DNA of 43,594 nucleotides, taken from contig NZ_LPZN01000027.1 in NCBI RefSeq assembly GCF_001646655.1, forward strand, positions 1 through 43,594, given 5' to 3'. How positions within the stretch are numbered: the first letter of the stretch is position 1; each line of letters opens with the position of its first letter. This stretch comes from Rhodococcus gordoniae. Its GTDB lineage: Bacteria > Actinomycetota > Actinomycetes > Mycobacteriales > Mycobacteriaceae. The position numbers and the translations under genes were made by a program. Under the pieces are notes generated by a model. The model searched no databases. It saw only the letters and a program-made list of their open reading frames with translations, and was not told the DNA's origin. This document shows, piece by piece, positions 15,987 through 23,545 of the stretch.

Positions 15987-16026
15987 CGCGGGAGATCTTC
16001 CGGTCGGCGGTGGTGTCCGGCGCAGG

Positions 16027-16464
16027 TCACGGAGCGACGGGGTAGTGGCTTCGGACGGCGATGCGGTTCCACGCGTTCATGACGATCGTGAGCCACGTGA
16101 TCGCGGAGACCTGCTCGTCGCTCAGTGATCCGTTGTCCCACTCGTGACCGCCGGGCTCCATGGGGTGCGTGACGTCTTCGGCGAGCGCGAGCGCGGCCCG
16201 CTCCTGTTCGGTGAAGTACTGCGATTCCCACCACGCGGCAAGGACCGCGAGACGATCGGTGGTCTCGCCCTTGTCGAGCGCGTCGCGTGTGTGCATGCGC
16301 AGGCAGAACGCGCATCCGTTGAGCTGCGACGTCCGGACCTTCACCAGTTCGGCCAGCTTCGCATCGAGTCCGGCTCGCGCGACGGCCTCCTCGACCTCCT
16401 TGTTCAGGGCCAATACGCTCTTGTAGGCGGCCGGGTGCTGCTTACCGAGGTTGACATGCGCCAT
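16027..16464 (-). CDS. AhpD-like carboxymuconolactone decarboxylase-family protein
   Basis: 145 residues. It contains the active-site pattern LNGCAFCLRMHTRDAL (residues ~47-62): a CxxC pair four residues before a His, typical of AhpD-type alkylhydroperoxidase-related proteins. AVLAAWWESQYFTEQERAAL and WNRIAVRSHYP complete the fold. Members reduce peroxides or act as redox partners, usually as trimers or hexamers. The ATG at 16464 has a GGAAGG box 7-8 nt upstream on the minus strand. It stands alone, converging with the LysM gene 40 bp away. Confidence 0.88.
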   Translation of the reverse strand: MAHVNLGKQHPAAYKSVLALNKEVEEAVARAGLDAKLAELVKVRTSQLNGCAFCLRMHTRDALDKGETTDRLAVLAAWWESQYFTEQERAALALAEDVTHPMEPGGHEWDNGSLSDEQVSAITWLTIVMNAWNRIAVRSHYPVAP

Positions 16465-16841
16465 CGTGAATGTCCTTCCGGCGAGCGATACCGGTCGGAA
16501 CGACCGGCTGCTTCATTCTGTCAGCCACGTCCGGGCCGGTGGGGGCGGATTTTTGCATTGCGACCAGAGGTCGGCCGGTCCCGGTCCGTCGAGTTCCGGG
16601 GATTCCTGCCACCGGTAGTCCATCTGTCGCGCGACCCGGCACGCCGGTTCGTGGTCGACGAGCGAGAACGGATGCAGTGCCAGATCAGCAGGACGTCGAA
16701 CGGCGGTGCGGCAGCGATCGAAACATCGGTGGGGACCCGCAGGCCACTGCGTGCGCCCCGTGTTCGCCGATTCGCGTAGTGCTCTACTCGCGAGTTGCCC
16801 GTGAAGCGACGCGAAAGTGGATGTCACGCAGGGAGGGAACC
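16465..16841. other. Intergenic region with possible minus-strand coding relic
   Basis: 377 bp. The plus strand shows nothing. The minus strand at about 16513-16690 has a frame containing HPFSLVDHEPACRVARQMDY and WQESPELDGPGPADLWSQCK, whose amino-acid composition is more protein-like than that of other shadows, but I cannot assign a family or a start. It may be a decayed gene end. Confidence 0.25.
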
Positions 16842-17702
16842 ATGATGACACCGTCACGCCGACACAGCGCCTTGTTCACGCTTTGCCTTGCAGTGGTTCT
16901 CGTTGGTGGGATGTCCACAATGCACGCAGCAGCACAGGAGAAGCCCGGAGTCGACGCGTGTTCGACCTGTTCGGGGCCCGACCGAGGAGAGACCGAGTCC
17001 GGTACCGAAGGAGGGACGTCGGGAAGCGATGGATCCGGTTCGAAGCGCGGTTCCGGTGGAACGGGTGGCGAAGTCGTCATTCCGCGGATCCCGATTCCTA
17101 CCCTCTCGTGGCCACCCCCTCGACCCCCTACGTGGACGCCGCCGCAGTGGACTCCACCTTCATGGTCGCGGCCTTCTGTGCCGTCGTGGACACCAGAAGT
17201 GACTCCATCCCCACCGCAGCGCCTCGAATCTCTGCAGCCGCGGTCGGAACAACCAGGAGCCACCACCGTCGAGGACACAGTTGCGCCGGCCGGTCCTACC
17301 ACCCCAGGGGTCGAAGCAGGCCGGAGTCGAGCACCCGACGACAGCGCGCCACCCGCGCCGCCACCCGAATCCGAAGTCGGGTCGGCGCCGCTCGCTCCAC
17401 CGGCACCATCAGAGTCACCGGCACCCCCACCGCTACCGGCTCCGTCGACTGCCGATGTGGAGTCGAAGGCGGTCGTCACGGACTTCCAGGCATGGCTGCT
17501 CTTCGCCGCGGCACTGGCCGGGACGTTCCTGATGGTGCGGGTCGCGCGTGCCCACCGGCGGTACACATCGCGCCGCGACCTCGTCACCCGCTTCGAAACC
17601 CGGCTCGCCGCAACACCCGTCGTGGTCGATATGCCAGAGGATCCACTACCTACCCGCTCCATCCATCTCGAACTGAGAATCTCGAACCAGGAGGAGTCAT
17701 GA
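16842..17702 (+). CDS. Exported proline-rich protein with C-terminal membrane anchor
   Basis: 286 residues. A signal peptide spans about 1-31 (basic MMTPSRRHSA, hydrophobic LFTLCLAVVLVGG, then HAAAQ). It is followed by CSTCSG, a Gly/Ser/Glu-rich linker, and a long Pro/Trp/Ser-rich stretch (PTWTPPQWTPPSW and similar, ~80-200). A membrane helix AWLLFAAALAGTFLMVRVA (about residues 220-240) comes next, then a basic cytoplasmic tail of about 45 residues. This layout suggests a protein spanning the periplasm or wall and anchored in the inner membrane. GGGAGGG lies 5 nt before ATG 16842. It overlaps the next gene by 4 bp (ATGA), so the two products likely work together. I do not recognise the family. 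Confidence 0.7.
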   Translation: MMTPSRRHSALFTLCLAVVLVGGMSTMHAAAQEKPGVDACSTCSGPDRGETESGTEGGTSGSDGSGSKRGSGGTGGEVVIPRIPIPTLSWPPPRPPTWTPPQWTPPSWSRPSVPSWTPEVTPSPPQRLESLQPRSEQPGATTVEDTVAPAGPTTPGVEAGRSRAPDDSAPPAPPPESEVGSAPLAPPAPSESPAPPPLPAPSTADVESKAVVTDFQAWLLFAAALAGTFLMVRVARAHRRYTSRRDLVTRFETRLAATPVVVDMPEDPLPTRSIHLELRISNQEES

Positions 17703-18343
17703 CCACCGTCGAGACTCACACCACCCTTCGAGCGCTGGTGTTCGACCGCGCCGACGACGCCGCTCTGACCGAGCAGATGACGTCGAACCTCCCCCGCCGG
17801 GGACTCGCGGACGGGACGCGCGGCGCGCGTCTTCCCCGGGCGGCCCTGAAGCTCGTCGAAAGTCGGATCCTGGCCACGGCCCTGAGTCTTCTCGACGACG
17901 ATCCCGGCCCGCTGTTCGCGAAAGGACTCGGAGCCCTACAGGAGGTGATGGGCGCGGCTCGAGCCACCCGGGCGGACCCGGGTCGCCGGGTGGTCGCGAC
18001 CATTCAGGATCCCTACCGGATCCCGGTCCGTCGCTCCGCCTACGTGGCGTTGCTCGTCGAGAACCAGGAATCGGCGCGCGTCGACTTCGATTTCGACGTC
18101 GTCTTCGCGATGGGACACACCAGCATCTCGCTTCGGCACGGCGCAGTCGACTTCATCGAGTGCGATGCCGGCGAGCTCACGGTGAGCCTGTCGCTTGCCG
18201 GCGCGGCGCCACCCTTGCTGAGTCGTAAAGCGGACTTCCCGGTGCACTGGGAGGTGCGACCACCGATTCGGGTTCCGATTCCCGAACCGGGTCCGGAGGA
18301 GCGGATTCGCTCTCGTCCGCGGCGGCGTCCCTACGGGACGTGA
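17699..18343 (+). CDS. Unrecognised protein coupled to the proline-rich surface protein
   Basis: 214 residues, soluble, with no signal peptide or membrane helix. The N-terminal 100 residues are helical-looking and Arg/Leu-rich. Residues ~105-190 alternate in a beta pattern (YVALLVENQESARVDFDFDV, then SISLRHGAVDFIECDAGELT). The C-terminus is Pro/Arg-rich (PIPEPGPEERIRSRPRRRPY). The start ATG overlaps the previous stop (ATGA), and its ribosome binding site GGAGGAG is inside the upstream gene. A hairpin at 18356 ends the unit. Probably a cytoplasmic partner of the anchored protein; the function is unknown. Confidence 0.7.
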   Translation: MTTVETHTTLRALVFDRADDAALTEQMTSNLPRRGLADGTRGARLPRAALKLVESRILATALSLLDDDPGPLFAKGLGALQEVMGAARATRADPGRRVVATIQDPYRIPVRRSAYVALLVENQESARVDFDFDVVFAMGHTSISLRHGAVDFIECDAGELTVSLSLAGAAPPLLSRKADFPVHWEVRPPIRVPIPEPGPEERIRSRPRRRPYGT

Positions 18344-18355
18344 CGCCCCTCGAGC

Positions 18356-18381
18356 TGTCCTCCGTCGTTCGACGGAGGACA
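18356..18381. terminator. Hairpin terminator of the two-gene surface unit
   Basis: Perfect 12-bp inverted repeat with a 2-nt spacer (in practice a 4-6 nt loop), starting 12 bp after the stop codon at 18343. Confidence 0.8.
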
Positions 18382-18429
18382 CCCCACCGAACAGGCGGCA
18401 TCGAGAGAATCGATCCCGCCGGATCAGTG

Positions 18430-18999
18430 GGTGCGGTCGTACTCGTCCTGCGCGGCGACGATGTCGACGAGTTGCTCCTCATGCCCGGCCGCGAAGTGGA
18501 GCAGCGACCACCTCGGCACACCGACATCATCGACGCTGCGAAGACCACGAGCGTCGCGTTCATCACCGACACCTCCCTTCTGCTCGTCGCCCCCCAGCCC
18601 GTTGATCCTCGCCGGTGAACACGAGGCCACCGAGGAACGGCTCGCCGCTCCGACATCGACCACGCGTTCCTTTGCAACGGCTGGTGCCGGAAGAACTACG
18701 AGAACGGGGACACGCCGGTGTCGTCTACGAACTCGGCGGTCGGCGACCGACCCACACCGAACTGGCAGAGGTCCACTCCGGCATCGTCGGCGTGCCCGTC
18801 ACCTACACGGATCTGCCGAAGGAGGAGCACTCGAGGATCCTCGAGATCGCCGGAGTGCCCGCACAGTTCGCCACCGTCCTCGCCGACTCGGACGCAGACA
18901 TCGCCGTCGGTGCGCTCGACACCGACAGCGGAGATCTCGAACGACTCATCGGATGTCCCGCGCCACCGGCTGCGGAGGCGATCGGTGCCCGACAGCCGC
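18430..18999 (+). pseudogene. Decayed NAD(P)H:quinone oxidoreductase (QorB/YtfG-like)
   Basis: Fragments of an atypical short-chain dehydrogenase of the QOR2/NmrA type can be followed through three frames. GREVEQRPPRHTDIIDAAKT plus VAFITDTSLLL lie at about 18485-18585. PLILAGEHEATEERL follows in the next frame (about 18598-18642), then CNGWCRKNYENG (equivalent to the family's NGWYTENY) in the third. From about 18709, GHAGVVYELGG, VTYTDLPKEEHSRILEIAGV and DTDSGDLERLIG form the C-terminal part. The N-terminal NAD(P)-binding GATG region is missing, and about 50-60 residues between NYENG and GHAGVVYELGG are deleted. Several independent lesions rule out a single sequencing error, so this is a true relic. 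A functional copy may exist elsewhere. Confidence 0.75.
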
Positions 19000-19042
19000 T
19001 AATACCGCCGAGTCCGGGCGCGTGGTGGCAGGATCGGGACTC

Positions 19043-21535
19043 GTGAGCTCCGCGAATCTGACCCGTGCCGAAACTGCCGCCCGCGCCCGCGCACTCGACG
19101 TGCACTCCTATCGCGTCGAACTCGACCTGCGGGGCGCCGTCGATGCCCGCCGCACCGGATTTCCCACGGTCACGACGCTCGAATTCACTGCCTCGACCGA
19201 CGAGGCCTGGCTCGATTTCATCGGTGATTCCGTCGAGTCGGTGACCGTCAACGGCGAGCTCGTGCCCGTCGTGTACGACGGCGCTCGGATCGCGATCGGT
19301 GGCCTGAAGGCGATCAACGTCGTCACCGTCGTCGCGACCGGCCGTTACAGCCGGTCCGGGGAGGGGCTGCACCGCTTCGTCGACCCCGTCGACGGCGAAA
19401 CCTACCTCTACACCCAGTACGAGCCGGCCGACGCCCGCCGCGTCTTCGCGTGCTTCGAGCAGCCCGACCTCAAGGCGCCGTTCACGTTCGTGGTGACCGC
19501 ACCGCGCCGATGGCAGGTGCTGTCGAACGAGGCCGCCGAGCGCACCGTGCAGCGCGACGACACGCAGACCGTGACGTTCGCGCCGACCCAGCCGATCTCC
19601 ACCTACATCACCGCGATCGTCGCCGGTCCGTACCACCGGGTCGAGTCGTCGTGGAGCCGCGACGAGCTGACGGTGCCGCTGGGGGTGCTGTGCCGCGCCT
19701 CGCTCGCCGAGCATCTCGACGCCGACGAGATCATCGAGGTCACGCGGCAGGGCATGGACTTCTACGCCGAGCACTTCGACTATCCGTATCCGTTCGGCAA
19801 GTACGACCAGGTGTTCGTGCCCGAGTACAACCTGGGCGCGATGGAGAACCCCGGGTGCGTCACCTTCACCGAGGCCTACGTCTTCCGCGGCGCGGCGACC
19901 GCCGCCCAGCACCAGGGACGCGCGAACACGATCCTCCACGAGATGGCACACATGTGGTTCGGCGACCTGGTGACCATGAAGTGGTGGGACGACCTGTGGC
20001 TCAAGGAGTCGTTCGCCGACTTCATGGGCGCCTTCACCAGCGCCGAGGCCACCGAGTTCACCGACGCCTGGGTTGCCTTCGCGAACCGCCGCAAGGCTTG
20101 GGCGTACCTGCAGGACCAGCTGCCCACGACCCATCCGATCGTCGCCGATATCGTCGATCTCGAGGCCGCGAAGCTGAACTTCGACGGCATCACCTACGCC
20201 AAGGGTGCGAGCGTCCTCAAACAGCTCGTCGCCTACGTCGGCCGCGACGCCTTCTTCGAGGGTGCCCGCCGGTACTTCCGCACCCACGCCTTCGGGAACA
20301 CCACCCTCGACGATCTGCTCGTCGAGCTGTCGAGCACCTCCGGCCGCGACCTGTCGTCGTGGGCACAGGCATGGCTGCAGACCACCGGCGTGTCCACCCT
20401 GCACCTCGAGGCGGCGGGGGACTCGTACGAGATCGTGCAGAGCGATCCGCGCCCGCACCGCCTGGCCGTCGGCTGTTACGACCCCGACGACTCCGGCGAC
20501 CTCGTACGTACCCACCGCGTCGAGGTCGACCTCGCGGACGAGTGCACCCCCGTCGAGCTGCCCGAGGCGGCGCTGGTGCTGCTCAACGACGACGACCTCA
20601 CCTACGCGAAGGTCCGCCTCGACGCGCGGTCGCTCGACACGGTCGAGTCCTCCCTGGACCGCGTCCGCGACCCGCTCACGCGCGGACTGCTGTGGTCGGC
20701 GCTGTGGAACGCCACTCGCGACGGTGAACTCGCCGTCGACCGCTATCTGTCCATGGCCGCCCGGTTCGCTCCGCACGAGGCCGACATCGCGCTGCTGACC
20801 GCGGTGCTCGCCAATGCGGCCCACGCCGTCGAGCACTATGTGCCCGCCGCGGGGCGGACGGATGCGCGGTGTCGGTGGCTGGACGCGGTGTGGGACGGGC
20901 TGCACGGCGCCGTACCCGGCAGCGACGCCCAGCTGGCATTCGCCCGCGCGGTCGGTGTCGCGGCGAGCGTCGACGACCGGCACGCCGCCGACCTGCGGGC
21001 GATCCTGTGCGGCAACGCCGCACCCCCGCAGGGGCTGCGCCTCGACCCCGACCTGCGGTGGAGCTGGTGGGCGGCGTTGACGACCACCGGCGACGCCGAC
21101 GAGGCCGACCTCGACGAGGAACTGCGCAACGACGACACCGCCTCGGGACGCACCGCTCACCTGCGCGCGCTCGCCTCTCGTCCGCGCGCAGAGGTCAAGG
21201 CGCATGCGTGGGCGACGATCCTCGCCGATCACACTCTCACCAACGACCATCTCGATGCCACCATCGCCGGGTTCCGTGCAGGGGAGCGCCGCGACCTGAT
21301 CTCCGCCTACGACACCGACTATTTCGCGGTGCTCCACGAGACCTGGAGCGGCCGCAGCATCGAGATCGCCCGCCGCATCGTCATCGGGTTGTTCCCGGCG
21401 GCCGACAGCCTCGACCCCGTCGACGCGTGGCTCGACGCCCACACCGACGCCCCGGCCGCGCTGCGGCGCCTCGTAATCGAACAACGCGACCACCTCGCCC
21501 GCGACATGCGTGTCCAGAGGATCACCACGCCGTGA
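19043..21535 (+). CDS. pepN: Aminopeptidase N (M1 family)
   Basis: 830 residues, close to the usual actinobacterial PepN length (~850). It has the exopeptidase motif GAMEN (265-269) and the zinc site HEMAH (299-303), with the third ligand Glu322 in KESFADF, that is HExxH-18-E. The N-terminal ~200 residues form the beta domain. The C-terminal ERAP1-like helical domain runs from about 500. It removes N-terminal residues from peptides in the cytoplasm. I set the start at GTG 19043 (VSSANLTRAETAARARALDV), where homology begins; the upstream frame overlaps the decayed gene. The stop overlaps the GTG of the tyrosine recombinase gene by 4 bp. Confidence 0.95.
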   Translation: MSSANLTRAETAARARALDVHSYRVELDLRGAVDARRTGFPTVTTLEFTASTDEAWLDFIGDSVESVTVNGELVPVVYDGARIAIGGLKAINVVTVVATGRYSRSGEGLHRFVDPVDGETYLYTQYEPADARRVFACFEQPDLKAPFTFVVTAPRRWQVLSNEAAERTVQRDDTQTVTFAPTQPISTYITAIVAGPYHRVESSWSRDELTVPLGVLCRASLAEHLDADEIIEVTRQGMDFYAEHFDYPYPFGKYDQVFVPEYNLGAMENPGCVTFTEAYVFRGAATAAQHQGRANTILHEMAHMWFGDLVTMKWWDDLWLKESFADFMGAFTSAEATEFTDAWVAFANRRKAWAYLQDQLPTTHPIVADIVDLEAAKLNFDGITYAKGASVLKQLVAYVGRDAFFEGARRYFRTHAFGNTTLDDLLVELSSTSGRDLSSWAQAWLQTTGVSTLHLEAAGDSYEIVQSDPRPHRLAVGCYDPDDSGDLVRTHRVEVDLADECTPVELPEAALVLLNDDDLTYAKVRLDARSLDTVESSLDRVRDPLTRGLLWSALWNATRDGELAVDRYLSMAARFAPHEADIALLTAVLANAAHAVEHYVPAAGRTDARCRWLDAVWDGLHGAVPGSDAQLAFARAVGVAASVDDRHAADLRAILCGNAAPPQGLRLDPDLRWSWWAALTTTGDADEADLDEELRNDDTASGRTAHLRALASRPRAEVKAHAWATILADHTLTNDHLDATIAGFRAGERRDLISAYDTDYFAVLHETWSGRSIEIARRIVIGLFPAADSLDPVDAWLDAHTDAPAALRRLVIEQRDHLARDMRVQRITTP

Positions 21536-22662
21536 CGAGCCCGGATCTGCCCCGCCCCGAGGTGCCCGCGGTACCGGACACGGTCGCCCTCGCGATGCGG
21601 CGGCTGCGGGAGAAGGCGGCCTCGGAGAACACCCGCGTCGCCCAACTCGGCGACTGGACCATCTTCACCCGCTGGTGCGAACGCACCGGGCACAGTCCGA
21701 TGCCGGCGACCGCCGAGCAATTGAGCTGGTTCCTCACCGAGAAGGCCGCCGAACTGCGCCCCGACGGACGCTGGGCGTACGCGCCGTCGACGCTGTCGCG
21801 GTGGGTATCGACCATCAACAAGATGCACGCGTTGGCCGGACTTCCGAAACCCGGTGGGCACGAATCGGTTCGGGATCTACTGCGTGGCATCCGGCGTGAT
21901 CGGGCCGCCCCGCCGGCGCGGCGCACCCCGCTGCTCACCGACGACATCCGCACCATCCTCACCGCAATGCGCACCGACGCGGCCGACGCCGGGTGGGCCG
22001 ACCGCGTCGCCGAACGCCGCGACTCGGCATTGCTGCTCATGGGACTGGCCGGTGCGCTGCGCCGCTCCGAGCTCACCGGGCTCGTCGTCTCCGACGTAAT
22101 CCCGCACCGCGCCGACGGGCTGTACGTGACGGTCCGGCGGTCCAAGACCGACCGCAGCGCCCGCGGCCGCACCGTCACCCTGCCGTACGGATCGGATCCG
22201 CACACCTGCCCGGTGTGCGCGTATCGACGCTGGCGAGAGGTACTCGACGCGTGGGACGAGTCCGGACGCGACGCGGTCGTCGACCTGCTGGGCACCGCCG
22301 CGCCCGACCCGGCCGAGCACTGCTGCCGGGGCCTGGCGGCCGGGCGCCCGCAGGACGGCGACCGGCCCCTGTTCCGCCCGGTGCACCGCAGCGGCGCCGT
22401 GGGCGCGACGGCCCTGGCCGGGCAGTCCGTGCACTCGATGATCCAGCGCCGCGCCCGTCGCGCCGGGTTCAGCGACGACCTCGTCGCGACCCTCGGTGGG
22501 CACAGCCTGCGGGCCGGGTTCGTCACCCAGGCGGTGCGCGGTGGCGCGACCACACAGACGATCATGACGCAGACCGGGCACGCGGACGAACGGATGGTCG
22601 CGCTGTACAGCCGCCACCACGCCGGTCTCGTCGGCAACGCCGTCACTCGGCTCGGGCTGTAA
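21532..22662 (+). CDS. Tyrosine recombinase/integrase overlapping pepN
   Basis: 376 residues with an intact catalytic set: Arg177 in GALRRSEL, Lys205 in RRSKTDRS, His324-x-x-Arg327 in GGHSLRAG, His350 in TGHADERM, and nucleophile Tyr359 in ALYSR. The N-terminal ~110 residues form a SAM-like core-binding domain (ENTRVAQLGDWTIFTRWCER). A Cys-rich insertion (HTCPVCAYRRW and EHCCRG) lies between Lys205 and His324. The GTG start overlaps the pepN stop (GTGA), so the gene is translationally coupled to a housekeeping gene. This is unusual for a mobile-element integrase. No attachment site, excisionase or cargo is visible. It could be a resident recombinase with a cellular role or a domesticated integrase. 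Confidence 0.9.
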   Translation: MTSPDLPRPEVPAVPDTVALAMRRLREKAASENTRVAQLGDWTIFTRWCERTGHSPMPATAEQLSWFLTEKAAELRPDGRWAYAPSTLSRWVSTINKMHALAGLPKPGGHESVRDLLRGIRRDRAAPPARRTPLLTDDIRTILTAMRTDAADAGWADRVAERRDSALLLMGLAGALRRSELTGLVVSDVIPHRADGLYVTVRRSKTDRSARGRTVTLPYGSDPHTCPVCAYRRWREVLDAWDESGRDAVVDLLGTAAPDPAEHCCRGLAAGRPQDGDRPLFRPVHRSGAVGATALAGQSVHSMIQRRARRAGFSDDLVATLGGHSLRAGFVTQAVRGGATTQTIMTQTGHADERMVALYSRHHAGLVGNAVTRLGL

Positions 22663-22682
22663 CCACGTCGCGAAAGAACTTC

Positions 22683-22719
22683 GGTGGATCCGACCCCGCT
22701 CAGCGGGGCCGAACCCACC
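22683..22719. terminator. Imperfect hairpin terminator after the recombinase gene
   Basis: Core stem CCCCGC/GCGGGG with a 3-nt loop (22694-22708), plus outer pairing GGTGG/CCACC, about 20 bp downstream of the recombinase stop. Confidence 0.6.
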
Positions 22720-22800
22720 CGGATCGAGCGTGAACCGACCCAGACTGTGGGCCGGCGCTCGTAGGCTGAGGCGCGACCGACACACGGACAGGAGATCGCG

Positions 22801-23484
22801 GTGGCACAGACGACAACGGACGCTCCGACCGTCGACGAGCTGCTCTCCGAACTCGCCGCGCTCGACGACCCGAAGATCCGTGCGGTCAACGAGAAGCACG
22901 GCGACGATCACGGCGTGAACCTCAGTGCCTTGCGTTCCGTCGCCAAGCGGGTGAAAACGCAGCACGAGCTCGCACAGCGACTCTGGGCCACCGGCGACAC
23001 CGCCGCCCGCCTGCTCGCCTTGCTGATCTGCCGCCCCACTGCGTTCACCGTCGACGAGCTCGACGCGATGGTCCGCGAGACCGGCACCCCGAAGGTGCAC
23101 GACTGGTTCGTCAACTACGTCGTGAAGAAGAACCCGCATGCCGAGGAGCTGCGGGCACGGTGGATGACCGACCCCGATCCGATCGTCGCGAGCGCCGGCT
23201 GGGCGCTCACCGCCGACCGCGCCGTCAAGGATGCCGACGGGCTCGACCTGTCCGGCCTGCTCGACACCATCGACGCGCAGATGCGCGACGCCCCGGAGCG
23301 TCTGCAGTGGGCGATGAACACGTGCCTGGCGCAGATCGGCATCGAACACCCCGAGCACCGCGCCCGCGCGCTCGACATCGGCGAACGCCTCGAGGTACTG
23401 AAGGACTATCCCACCTCGCCGGGCTGCACGTCGCCCTTCGCGCCGAGCTGGATCGGCGAGATGGTGCGGCGACGGGGCGAGTGA
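22801..23484 (+). CDS. DNA alkylation repair protein (AlkD-like HEAT repeat)
   Basis: 227 residues with the helical-repeat pattern of PF08713: [20 protein letters not shown], then [40 protein letters not shown] and [20 protein letters not shown]. AlkD proteins remove bulky or charged alkylated bases by an unusual non-flipping mechanism. Many relatives are annotated from fold alone, so the activity should be treated as probable. The GTG start at 22801 follows AGGAG 7-8 nt upstream. A possible -10 TAGGCT lies about 35 bp before it. It is followed after 61 bp by phosphoketolase on the same strand. Confidence 0.8.
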   Translation: MAQTTTDAPTVDELLSELAALDDPKIRAVNEKHGDDHGVNLSALRSVAKRVKTQHELAQRLWATGDTAARLLALLICRPTAFTVDELDAMVRETGTPKVHDWFVNYVVKKNPHAEELRARWMTDPDPIVASAGWALTADRAVKDADGLDLSGLLDTIDAQMRDAPERLQWAMNTCLAQIGIEHPEHRARALDIGERLEVLKDYPTSPGCTSPFAPSWIGEMVRRRGE

Positions 23485-23545
23485 GCCCGTCGCCGGATGG
23501 GTACCGCTGCAACGAGCACTCCGGTCGCCGACGACGAGGAATCCG

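Noticed and set aside
18803-21493. 896-codon open frame antisense to pepN
   Set aside because: Shadow of the pepN codon bias; no ribosome binding site and no family-like segments.
21532-22800. Prophage or integrative element around the tyrosine recombinase
   Set aside because: Both flanks are housekeeping-type genes, and no excisionase, replication gene, tRNA or direct-repeat attachment sites are seen.
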